A stretch of 64,000 nt of DNA from Phymatolithon calcareum (lineage: Eukaryota; Rhodophyta; Florideophyceae; Hapalidiales): assembly GCA_977006965.1 (NCBI GenBank), contig OZ345372.1, positions 372,001 through 436,000 of the forward strand. Reading direction: 5' to 3'. How positions within the stretch are numbered: the first letter of the stretch is position 1; each line of letters begins with the position of its first letter. The position numbers and the translations under genes were made by a program. Shown in pieces: positions 54,662 through 64,000 of the stretch. The notes beneath the pieces were generated by a model. It searched no databases and was not told the origin of the DNA. It saw nothing but the letters and a program-made list of their open reading frames with translations.

Positions 54662-55830
54662 CTAATCGTTGAATAAATATTGATCCGGTATCGCCAGTTG
54701 TTTCACATGCGGCAGGAGCTCGTCCTTTGGTCCGGATGCGACAACGCTGCCTTGTCGCATACTAGAGAAGCCAAGGTTCACCATGATGTCCGGAGTTAGA
54801 TTTAATTATAATGCTTCCATTGCGCATTGCGCATTGCAGCGAGGAATAGAAATCAAAACTCACACATAGATGGTATCTGCAACATCCAGCTCTTCAAGTA
54901 AATGGGTGATCCTGCCAGCGTTCAAAAGCGATATCCAGTTTGCAACTCATCGGGTTAGATAACAGTTGGAGGCAAAACATAACACAACGGTGTATGTGGC
55001 AAATAAGACACCGCTCAGTAGTAGAACTATACTAAGGGCAACACGCTCACAACATTATTATAGCATCGATTTTGAGCCGTCAACCGAGGGTATCACTGCA
55101 AAAAACAGCATCCTCAGGCGGCCTTCGAACGATGCGCGACTGAAAAAGAGGAAAAATCGCAAAGAACATACCATAAAGCGGCGACTTGGCTTGTTGAAAC
55201 AAGCTGGCGCATACGGGACACAAGTTCTATTCTGTTTTCGGCATCCATGCTTCCAGTGACTTCATCCATCAAAAGAACTTTCGGATTAGATGCAAGAGCT
55301 GATGCAACTGCAACTCGTTGACGCTGCCCACAGCTCAGTCGAAAAGATCCCATGGTAATGAACTTCTCGGCAGGTTCCAGCCCAACTGAGCGAAGACATT
55401 CCAAAACCCTTCTTCTCGCATCGTGTTGCGGAAGATCACGCGGAAGCTTGAGAAAGAAAGCAATATCAGCGCCAACACTTGGCATGACTATTTGGCGATA
55501 CGGGTTTTGATCCACAAAAGCTGCTGGTCGCCCCAGCTTGACGGTTCCCAAGGTCGGCTGGAGTAGACCTCGAACTATTTGCATTAGAGTGGACTTGCCG
55601 CATCCGTTCTGTCCGACAAGCATGGCCAATTCGCCTTGACGTACATTCAGGGACACATTGCGGAGTATTTGACGACCATTTGGGCGCCAGTACGACACGT
55701 TGTTCAACTGAATTCCATCTTGGTCGATGGAGTTCAAGCAGCATACAATAGATTTCCTCTTCACGAGCTGGGCTTTCGAAAGTGTCGAAACCGAGGCGCT
55801 TGTATTGAAAGCTGGGAGGGATGTGGGCAT
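54662..55830 (-). CDS. plastid ABC ATPase, ABCI10/EcfA-like, three exons
   Basis: Exons 55830-55172, 54911-54864 and 54761-54662 on the minus strand total exactly 269 codons. The introns are GTATGT...CAG (260 bases) and GTGAGT...TAG (102 bases). The joins give ALW-ITHLLEEL and DTIYV-MRQGSVVASG, which supply the H-loop and the normal ending of an ATPase subunit. Residues 1-35 resemble a transit peptide. Walker A is GQNGCGKST, the Q-loop VDQNPYRQI, the signature LSCGQRQR (second Gly changed to Cys) and Walker B VLLMDE. This type is cyanobacterial in origin and works in plants as the ATPase of a plastid ECF-like vitamin or metal importer; the partner subunits are not in the window. Confidence 0.88.
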
Positions 55831-56983
55831 GATACTTATACCAGTGAGAAAACAGATTGTCAGCTCAGAGTCGACGACGACTCCTATGGGTCACTGTAAT
55901 GATAGGTTTGCCACTGCTATCATATTGCAAAGCATAAAAATATATATATTTATATGTGCAACCTACACAGCGCCTGGCGTTGGCTATTTATGATATAGTC
56001 TGCTTGACGGCGTGTTTTGAACGTAGCTTAGTTCAGCACCATATTCTCAGAAACGAGGTCAATGAAATGTTAAAGGCACAGCAGTGGCCTCGTTTTGAGG
56101 CAGCAGTAAATAAAGAATATCAGTAGGCTTGTTGCAAGCTCCAGTCTAATATAGGTGAGTCCGTAGAGTAGAAGAACAATACTGACACTCTGTATAATAT
56201 CAGAGGCGAAGAAGACACTTGGTACCGGAGCTGTCAAAAAGCTGGAAGGATTGCTGTAGAAAGCTTTGGCATGTCATGCGGCATGGAAATGGATTAATTC
56301 TTAGAGCAAGAATGCACAGGAATTCGGAAAAAGACTTGCTTATACGAGCATGTAGGTAGCAGAACAAGCACAGAGTTACTGTTGAAACAGACAAATTGCA
56401 ATAGAGAATATCGTCAAAAGTGCGCCTTACCTCTTGAGAGAACGTATCCTACGTACATAACTGTACAACGTGAGCACATGTGATAGTATAACTTGTGGTG
56501 TTATACTTAAGACTTTGCAATCTGCAAATTGAAATTTTAAATTGTTCTGGGAACGTTACGACATTCAAGCGGCAAACGAACATCTAACAAGAAGTACCAA
56601 TATGAAACCGAAAGATTCAAGTGGAATTGGCTGTGAAAAAATTACGCCAACTGACACTGCCTTGGCCACACGCTAGAGTTGATTGATAAGATAGTCTAGA
56701 CAAACTGGTATAAGTAGGCGGGTGAGGGCAGCTACAGGAAGGCAAGACAAGAAGACACAAGCTCCAAACTAAAAACGAACGAGAAGACAACTCAACTGCA
56801 ACCTTATCTCGAATTGCAACAGGGCACTGAGGAGACACATCTCACATTGCCATCGGGCGCTGGACGAGGAATCCCGATCCTCGCCTTAGGTTGCTATATC
56901 GGATTAATTATTCATGCATACTGGAATAACTCCTATACTGGCGACAGTCACCACAGTTCTACTATAGGAGTGTGACTTTGTAT

Positions 56984-57017
56984 TTACTTTCGTCTCGCTG
57001 CAGCGAGACGAAAGTAA
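56984..57017. repeat. perfect 34-base palindrome
   Basis: TTACTTTCGTCTCGCTG followed directly by its reverse complement, with no loop. Confidence 0.95.
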
Positions 57018-57748
57018 TTAAACAGCGCTGTAAAGGATACTGAAAATATTTCGTTTCTCGATAATTTCGCCAAAAGTCGTAGAGAAAAAATGTTTGCCTT
57101 CTCTTTCCGAGGGTTGGGACGGCAAAACAGTCGCAATACAATTTCCCATTCGTCTCCTTTCATTCTCAGAGAGCAGGCGATTATCGGAAGCAGACATTTC
57201 TTCACTCCATTGAATAGCACGTACGTTGGAAGAAGGCGAAATATTGAGATGGGACCATCATGCGCATGGAAACACATGAAATGCAAATGTGGCAACTCTG
57301 ATTAAAGCTGAGATACTCAAACGTTGACTGGCAGTATTGAAAATAGTCTACATGGTAAGGCACATAGGGTTCCACCTTGTCGTGGTGTATCGCGATCATG
57401 ACGGAATCAGAAAGAAGAAACAAGAAGCCCCTGCAAGTGAGAAAGACAAGAAGAAGTCGGTTGACGCGAGTAGAGTTCCCGAGTTCATCCTAGATACCCC
57501 CTGGATGTTGAATGCAGTGCAAATAGTAGTAGCTCTGAAACCCCCGCAATAAGGAAGAAAGAAGGAAATAAAGAAAAGAATCGGCTCAGCGTGATTAGGT
57601 GTTATCTGCAGGTTTAAAAAACACTCTGCATGTTGAAGAGGGAGATCTCCCTCTCCTTAGACTGTTGATTTCATTACCATTCTCTCCGTTTCTACTGTGC
57701 TGATGCGAGTCCCTTCTTCATCACAGCGCATCATCCCGCGGAGCATAC

Positions 57749-57880
57749 TGTATTTTATTTTTGTCGGAGAGGTCTTTTCTTGCTCATGGGAACTATTTAA
57801 CTGTGGGGCTGCATATCCCATAGTTAAAAAAACAATTCCCACGAGCAAGAAAAGACCTCCCCGACAAAAATAAAATGCAG
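57749..57880. repeat. foldback hairpin with arms of about 43 bases
   Basis: Arms 57749-57791 and 57836-57880 are complementary with a few mismatches (outer word CTGTATTTTATTTTTGTCGG). The inner part again contains a small inverted repeat (AACTATTTAAC / CATAGTTAAA). It may be a tiny foldback transposon or a small-RNA precursor. Confidence 0.85.
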
Positions 57881-58225
57881 TAGGCATGATTGGTGCGCCG
57901 TCTGCCACAGTGCACAAAAAGTGCAATACGGCGCTCGCAACAGCGGTGGTGACAAGGCGGTCGCGACCTCGCTTTCCGTCAACGGACTTAAGTAGCCCTG
58001 AAGTCCTCGATGTGAAATCTTATCATAAGCCAGATATTCTTCCAATCCTTTATTTTCACTTCATTTTTACAAAGTGCACCGTTCGAAGCTTCGATGCATC
58101 GAAAACTTGCAATCGGAAAACATCCTCCAGCATTCAACCGTCTAACCCTCCGACACTATTTAACAAGCGCATCGCGCTCCCACAATCTTCAAACCGCGAG
58201 CGCCCCGCGAGGGCAGGGTGCAAAA

Positions 58226-58984
58226 ATGGATGTCAACTGGGACGATGAAGATCTCCCACAAAGAAAAGTTACTTTCGACATCGAGGAAGACGACATCTTC
58301 GAATTCGAGTCCACGCTCCGTATAGACGATGAAGCTCCAGTGTCTAAGGAACTTCCACCGCTACCGGATGGGGTGGAAGATGTGCTTGGCGACCGCGGCG
58401 TGCTGATTAAAAGGACGCGGACGGGCGGAAGCTCGTCGTCTGACGCGGGCCGGACGGGGTATCCGGACAAGGAGCAACCGTTTGTCGAATTGCACTATGA
58501 AGGGTTCATCGTGGAATCCGGAGAAAAGTTCGACAGTTCGAAAGAACAAGGGTATGCTGGAATTTTCCATCTCGACATACCTCCGTCGGGTAATTCCGCG
58601 CTCATCAAGGGTTGGGAGATTGCACTTCCGAAACTTCGGGCGGGAGATCATGCGGAAGTCACCGTTGCATCACGGTACGCGTACGGTAGCGAGGGATCAC
58701 CACCGGATATTCCTGCAGATGCAGACCTTCGTTTCGAATTGGAGATTATTGATGTCCGCTCGACACATAAGCGTATCGTCAAGGTAGACCACACCAAGCA
58801 GGACCTTTCGCGTCTGGAAGAGATTAGGCGCGAACGCGAGGTGGCAAAGTTGCGTAAGGCGGAAGAGGCGAAGGATGAAGCAAATAGTAACAAGGTGGAC
58901 CGTCTTACCGCACTTCGTGCGAAACTTGAAAACAAGCACAAGAAGGGGGGTGGCAAGAAAGGCGGGAAGAAGAAGAAAAAGTAA
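58226..58984 (+). CDS. FKBP-type peptidyl-prolyl isomerase
   Basis: A 252-residue protein. The ATG at 58226 (AAAAATGG context) is preferred over an in-frame ATG at 58094 because the upstream part has no similarity. An acidic N-terminus (about 1-60) leads to one FKBP domain at about 80-175: VELHYEGF, EKFDSS (the F-D pair), IKGWEIALPKL (pocket Trp), YAYGSEG and PPDIPADADLRFELEIIDV. The key pocket residues of FKBP12 are present, so activity is likely. The tail is a charged helix ending in a Lys/Gly-rich run (KHKKGGGKKGGKKKKK). No TPR domain and no targeting signal are seen, so it is probably nuclear or cytosolic. Confidence 0.92.
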   Translation: MDVNWDDEDLPQRKVTFDIEEDDIFEFESTLRIDDEAPVSKELPPLPDGVEDVLGDRGVLIKRTRTGGSSSSDAGRTGYPDKEQPFVELHYEGFIVESGEKFDSSKEQGYAGIFHLDIPPSGNSALIKGWEIALPKLRAGDHAEVTVASRYAYGSEGSPPDIPADADLRFELEIIDVRSTHKRIVKVDHTKQDLSRLEEIRREREVAKLRKAEEAKDEANSNKVDRLTALRAKLENKHKKGGGKKGGKKKKK

Positions 58985-59141
58985 CACAAACTGTACGAGT
59001 ATGGAAGAGTTTGCTTATTCTTGAAACAAGTAGTCTCGATTAAAGTCTCTTCGGTTATTAGCTTTATCGCTTCTGAAGCGATGATAGGTTTTCTTCAAAA
59101 AGTCGTAAGCACTGAAAATACATGAAGTTTTGAGTGACGCC

Positions 59142-59792
59142 TTAGATCTTCAAGTTCGCAACCCTGTCAAGCACAGCATCCACAAGCGCAGGATGCGTCC
59201 CCAGATGTTCCCGTACTTCGTATGTACTTCCGGGAAACGATTTAGCAGCATCCTTTACCATGGCTGGGATATCCGTAGTACAATGTCGCCCAGGTGCCAG
59301 AAAGAACGGGACCACAACAATGTGATTCGCACCATCTGCAATGCACTTCGTAAACCCCTCCATTATCGTAGGCTCTGCTAGTTCCATGTGGGCAATATGT
59401 ACAATGGCCCCCGCACCGAGTCTTGCTTCTACGGTGTCCCGTACTTCACACAGCATGTCGTTCGCAGCCGCCCGCTTTGAGCCATGATCCACGAGTAGAA
59501 TGGCGCTGGACCACGGGCTCCCCTGGCTTGGTCCTGCTGCGGCGTCAAAATTATTCGCGCCTTTCAAAAGGTCGCTGCATTGCGGATGCAAACGACGGCG
59601 AAAAGATTGCAGTTTCGAGGCTCTGAACGGGCCCGAGGTAGAGGGAAAAGCGCTTTGTCTCCGTACCAACGCCCTTCCGGCAAAACTCGGTGAGCATGCG
59701 AATGCCAACTCCATATTTGAAAGGGCCGCTACGTAGTTCAGAACAGGCAGCAACCTTGGGCCTAACCAATTTAGATGGAATGATGCATCCAT
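59142..59792 (-). CDS. SIRB: sirohydrochlorin ferrochelatase, plastid (SirB/CbiX type)
   Basis: A 216-residue protein that inserts iron in sirohydrochlorin, the last step of siroheme synthesis (cofactor of nitrite and sulfite reductases). The N-terminal 85-90 residues are rich in Ser/Arg/Ala and fit a plastid transit peptide. The single CbiX domain starts AILLVDHGSKRAAAN with the first metal-chelating His. It continues with VHIAHMELAEPTIMEGF and VVVPFFLAPGRHCTTDIP with the second His. The single-domain size matches plant SirB. The gene converges on the FKBP gene with 157 bases between stops. Confidence 0.93.
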   Translation of the reverse strand: MDASFHLNWLGPRLLPVLNYVAALSNMELAFACSPSFAGRALVRRQSAFPSTSGPFRASKLQSFRRRLHPQCSDLLKGANNFDAAAGPSQGSPWSSAILLVDHGSKRAAANDMLCEVRDTVEARLGAGAIVHIAHMELAEPTIMEGFTKCIADGANHIVVVPFFLAPGRHCTTDIPAMVKDAAKSFPGSTYEVREHLGTHPALVDAVLDRVANLKI

Positions 59793-60013
59793 GATTTATG
59801 ATCGCTGGACAGGAAAAAAATGTACCTCAAAATTGAGTGAATGACTTTAAAAAAGTCGATTCTCGCTGATTTTGGAGCTCTTCGCCAGAAGCGGCTAAGC
59901 AATACATTTGAACTGGCTCAGAGACCGCACAATAAGTTGAGTAACCGCATCAGGCAGGTCACCAATCCTACATAATTAGGAGCGCCAATTAACCCCTTAT
60001 AAAACTCTAGCTT

Positions 60014-61834
60014 CTAAATCGTTGACTTTTCGTATGTGTAGAGAGAATGCACGTTGCCTTCAACCTGCGCGGCCGGCGTACGAACTTGGAACCTCAGATG
60101 TCCTTGGTGCATGTACTCATGCAACTGCGCGATGCTGCGCACTCCAATGTCCTGAAATCCATGTTTCACTCCCATGCGAAGATACGGAAGGTAACTGCGC
60201 ACGGATCCCTTATCAGCAACGGCACCGGACACTCCCTGTGCTACTCGGATGCGGTCATCCTCCGAGAAGTAGCGCACGCTGGAACCTTTCTTCATCGCGT
60301 CTGCCGATCCCATTCCTCGGTACTTCTTGAGACGTACACCGTCCTTGTAGAAGTACTCCCCGGGACTTTCTTCAGTACCGGCGAGCATACTACCCATCAT
60401 CACACTGGACGCACCGCAAGCAAGACCTTTGATGATGTGTCCTGATGACGATACGCCGCCGTCGGCAATGATGGGCACGCCATATTCGCTCGCCAGTTTT
60501 GCCACACGATACACAGATGTGGCCTGTGCGCGTCCACATGCCATCACCTCTTGTGTCGTGCAGATACTTCCAGACCCCATTCCTACCCGCAGTCCATCTA
60601 CACCGGCCTTGAGAAGATGGTATGCCTGATTCTGTGTCACAACGTTACCGCCAATGACGTCAAGTTGCGGATACTTGTTCTTCACATAACGGATCATGTC
60701 GAGCTGGTAGCACGAATCGCCCTGGCTCGAGTCCAGCACGAGCACGTCAAGTCCGACATCCACTAAGGCTTCGAGACGATCACGGTCCTCAATTCGGGTT
60801 CCGATTGCGGCACCACACAACAACTTCTTCCCGGTACGGTCCTTAGCTGCATCTGGGAATTCGCGATTTTTGAGAATGTCAGTGCGTGCAACGAGGCCGA
60901 CCAATTCACCAGAGTCGTTGACAATGGGAAGTTTGCCCTTTTTGGATTCTTTAAGGATAGAATATGCAAGTTCCAATGAGCATCCCTCGGTTGCAGTCAC
61001 GAGCTCTGTTGTCATGATATCTCCAAGAGGAGTTGTTCTGTCCTTCACGAATTCGACATCGCGATTGGTAACCATTCCAAGCAACTTTTTATACATATCG
61101 CCGCCTTCAGTGATCGGAATGCCCATGAATCCATATCTTGCTTTGATGTCCAAGGCGTCTTGCACACTATGTTCTGGGGAGAGCGTTTTAGGGTCTGTGA
61201 TGAAGCCATTTTCGTAGCGTTTCACACGGTCGACTTGCTGTTTTTGTTCGCGAATGGAGTTGTTGTAGTGAATTATTCCGATACCACCCTGCTGCGCCAT
61301 GTTTATCGCCATTTCAGACTCTGTGACCGTGTCCATTGGCGAAGAGACGAGAGGGGCATTGAGGTAAGTCTTTTTCGCAATACGGGACCTTAGGTTGACA
61401 TGATCAACGTCAAAGTATATGTGACCGGGGAGAAGAACGAAGTCATTATAAGTATATCCAACCTATTCAATTTTGCACCAGGAATAAACTCAACAAGTAG
61501 ACGAGATTAGCCTTGGACATTGCATTTCGCTGCTTTCGAATGAAGGACATGCAAGGAAAGAATCTGCTACGTACCGCGCCGGAATCCAGAAAATCCTTCG
61601 CAGCAACTCCGTCTTGATACTTGAAAAGGTCTGCATCCGAGAATTCTGAACTGCGCGCAAACCGTACATGCGTGAATCGCTTCTGCCGACGTCAATGAAC
61701 ATGTTTGCTATTCAAAATACATTTTGGAAGCGCACAAAGGCATGACGAGACCATCTTCAAAAAAGACGGAGAATTGTAACGTACGTTGGGTTTTTCACCT
61801 GGGCGGCAAGGCCGTTCTCGCTGCCTACGACCAT
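60014..61834 (-). CDS. IMPDH: IMP dehydrogenase, three exons
   Basis: Exons 61834-61785, 61650-61575 and 61462-60014 on the minus strand sum to 525 codons. Introns are GTACGT...CAG and GTACGT...TAG. The joins give [13 protein letters not shown] and [20 protein letters not shown], the normal N-terminus of the enzyme. It oxidises IMP to XMP, the first committed step to guanine nucleotides. [18 protein letters not shown] begins the barrel; two CBS domains lie near 125-245 ([32 protein letters not shown]). The active-site loop [13 protein letters not shown] carries the catalytic Cys, the flap contains KKYRGMGS, and the end is [16 protein letters not shown]. The length of 524 is usual. The first exon has only 50 bases, so its start codon is the least certain part. 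Confidence 0.93.
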
Positions 61835-62605
61835 GATGCAACAATTACCTTGGGAGAAAGAATGCCAAGGATCGGAAATGTTCTCCTTGACGTTGTACAT
61901 TCGTAAAAGAGCATCAGTTCAGAGAGCGGGCGTATTGATCCCGTCTCAGGTCACTGCTTTTCTGATAAAAATAGAGCTATTGATGGAAGTCGACCAAACC
62001 GACGATGTGATTGAGATCAGGCCCGTACGTGCTCTTTGTATGAAAGCAGCAAGAGCTGCACCAAAAATTATTTTCCAAAAACATACATTTTGGGAATCAG
62101 AATTATCATACGCAAGCATCCAGTAAATATGCTTCGCATTGAGTTTTCACCACAAGACACTCAATGGACGTGCACGTGGACCAATAGTTTTTGCAAGCGG
62201 TTTTTTTGCGAGCAGCCAATGGAAATCGCTCGCGTGCTATTCTTACACACGCCAACTGATGACACGTCGTTTTGAGCCTTGAATTTCTTCTTCGTCGACG
62301 CGCTGCGAACCAGGGCAAGGCTAATTGTTGATGTGCGCAACCTGCTCTGGATTGTGCTTAGCTCGTCAAATAGTATTAGCGGGAAGCTTCTAAGGACTTC
62401 CGGAGGCTGGTGCTGGTATGGAAGAGAGTCTGGTGAGAAATCTTGCTACTACTTTAATCTTTAAAAAAGAATTCACCTCACTGCCATCAATAAAAAAGCC
62501 CTGCTAAGCGACAGTTTCGCAGAGAGTGAGGAATCCCAGAAGACATGGTCGTTTTATGACTTTCCCGAACAATACGCATATACAAGAAATGCCCTATTCC
62601 CACGT
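61835..62605. other. intergenic, no gene recognised
   Basis: Upstream of IMP dehydrogenase and downstream of the reticulon gene. No supportable gene. Confidence 0.45.
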
Positions 62606-63526
62606 TTACATGGATTTCTTAACGGGAGTGGAGCGAATTTTCTCCGCTAGCGACCTCGCGGCAGGCGGCCCTTTTTCCAGCTTCTGGGCCGCAATATCAC
62701 GGTACTTGCTCGCCTGTTTCATGCTGATTTCACGCGTTTTCTCCAAATGCTTCGAGGCAGCATCGGCTAACTTGCATATAATGGCATCAACTTCCTTCTG
62801 GTTCTTCTCGTACACAAGCGGCATCGAGAACGAAAGCAAGAAAAGAACAAAGAACACTGGAAGGAGAGAGAAGTACTTGCCAACAATATAAATGGTAAGA
62901 GCCACGAAAATCCATGCAAGCGTCAACTTGGGGTTATCACAGTAGAGAACATTGCGCATATACCCGCCAATGTCATTGCCTTCGTCCATAAGCGTCTCCG
63001 CCCAAAAATTGACCGTCTCTTTCTTGAAAATCGGCGTTTCAACTGCCGGTCGCTTAATGTACTTGTCGAGTTGGCCACCGGCCATGTTGTTGACGTTCAC
63101 GACGATGAGCCCGATAATGAGGTACATGCTGAGGAGACCACCAAACACTGCGAGAATTGACTGCCCGCGGAACAGGGTGAGGTAGAAAAACAGCGTCTCA
63201 CATGCGAAAATAAGTCCCGTGACTTTAGGGTCACGCCAGAGTAGAATATTCTTGATTCTACTGCGGCTTTCCCTCACCGGGAGAGGGACGACCGGAACGG
63301 CAGAAGTAGAAGTCTCCATGGCAGGCATTTTAGCGACTTGAGCGGTGGGCGGGAGCGGCGGAGTTTGTCGTGACGGGGACGGAAGCGTGGCGTCCTTGGC
63401 AACGAAGCGCTCGCGAAGGTTACCGACCGGTGGGATGTTCTTGTAGTCGACAATCGGTTCTTCCACAACCTCTTGGATCTCCGGAGGGATGGCGGGGAAG
63501 GTTGGCGCGCGCGGCAACTGGTTCAT
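62606..63526 (-). CDS. reticulon-domain ER membrane protein
   Basis: A 306-residue protein from the ATG at 63526 (MNQLPRAPTF); a 38-codon upstream extension lacks similarity. The N-terminal 105 residues are Pro-rich and disordered. The reticulon homology domain spans about 110-270. It starts with ILLWRDPKVTGLIFACETLFFYLTLF, the conserved WRDP-type entry into the first hairpin, followed by a second hydrophobic hairpin (LTLAWIFVALTIYIVGKYFSLLPVFFVLFLLSFSMP, given here only as its residues 212-247). A basic amphipathic tail ends the protein. Reticulons wedge into the ER membrane and shape tubules. There is no intron and no C-terminal KKxx retrieval signal (ends VKKSM). Confidence 0.88.
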   Translation of the reverse strand: MNQLPRAPTFPAIPPEIQEVVEEPIVDYKNIPPVGNLRERFVAKDATLPSPSRQTPPLPPTAQVAKMPAMETSTSAVPVVPLPVRESRSRIKNILLWRDPKVTGLIFACETLFFYLTLFRGQSILAVFGGLLSMYLIIGLIVVNVNNMAGGQLDKYIKRPAVETPIFKKETVNFWAETLMDEGNDIGGYMRNVLYCDNPKLTLAWIFVALTIYIVGKYFSLLPVFFVLFLLSFSMPLVYEKNQKEVDAIICKLADAASKHLEKTREISMKQASKYRDIAAQKLEKGPPAARSLAEKIRSTPVKKSM

Positions 63527-64000
63527 TACGCACCGCGATCCGGCTGGTTCAGAGCAATTTGCCCTGGTGACGAGCGGTACAGGTGTGATGAAAAGAGCCT
63601 TTTGCAACGAGGGGGACAGCAGCCAACATGTATGGTGCACTACAGTTGGGCTTGCGCACTATTATAGCACTCATCGATAAGGGCGCGTGCCGCCATTTGG
63701 CCCTTGATATCTGCAGTGTTTGTTTGAGACTTTTTCAAAGCCCCAGACGGGGTCTATTTTGTTTTCAAATTTCAGTTTGTTTCCTGCGGTTGGTCAGTTC
63801 AAAAACAATCATATGCGCATGTAATATGCTTACTAATGGATTGCGTTCGAACACGTGATCAAATCTTTGCACTCCATCTAAAACTCCTTTTTTCAGAAAT
63901 ATTTTCAAAATATTAATATGTACTAATTTTTATGATTAAGTACACCGTCGAGACCCGCAGCACCCATTTATAGTGCACTGCATAATCCAAGCCTCTATGC
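63527..64000. other. intergenic, promoter side of the reticulon gene
   Basis: No gene recognised. The last 200 bases are AT-rich. Confidence 0.45.

Larger units (their letters stand above)
55831..58225. other. intergenic, no gene recognised
   Basis: About 2.4 kb without a supportable gene. It contains two strong palindromes (listed separately) and the promoter of the FKBP gene at its right end. Confidence 0.45.

Overview
This is a 64 kb nuclear window from a eukaryote, most likely a red alga (Rhodophyta). The reasons are intron-poor genes in both orientations, single-copy housekeeping genes close together at the right end, and two products expected in a plastid (a SirB-type sirohydrochlorin ferrochelatase and an ABCI10/EcfA-like ABC ATPase). 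The taxon is an inference; no rRNA or other taxonomic marker is present.

Left part (0-30 kb) is a transposon graveyard. In order it holds a non-LTR reverse-transcriptase scrap; a kinase-like gene between inverted repeats; a piggyBac-like element (4712-8931) with a hAT element inside it (6429-8664, exact 8-bp target duplication); a pogo/Tc1-type non-autonomous element (9520-10787); an internally deleted Mutator-like element (11101-12122); a pogo-like element with one stop codon in its transposase (12209-14524); the wreck of an SPT6 gene (about 16.5-22.5 kb) broken by a second piggyBac-like element, a tRNA-derived SINE, a TGA and several frameshifts; a copia-type LTR retrotransposon 5' part (about 22.5-24.0 kb); and a second hAT element (25628-30183) split by an unclassified insertion and by a PIF/Harbinger element (28176-29571). 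Target-site duplications and restored reading frames give the order of insertion in several cases.

Middle part (30-49 kb) has few genes and much intergenic DNA: an unusual fusion of a histidinol-phosphatase-like phosphatase with a YicC-like domain, a FAF2/UBXD8-like ER-associated degradation factor, a short protein with a destruction box that resembles securin, and a bZIP factor. The intergenic DNA is rich in the heptamer TACTGTA/TACAGTA and contains several strong foldback hairpins of unrelated sequence.

Right part (49-64 kb) is compact: SCYL1-like pseudokinase (Golgi/COPI traffic) head to head with the spliceosome factor CWC22, then the plastid ABC ATPase (three exons), an FKBP-type prolyl isomerase, SirB, IMP dehydrogenase (three exons) and a reticulon-domain protein. 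These are general cell functions and do not form one pathway. The most promising novel points are the HisN-YicC fusion, the securin candidate, the 4-bp CTAG-type duplications of the piggyBac-like family, and the palindromic motif and hairpin pattern of the 27-48 kb region.
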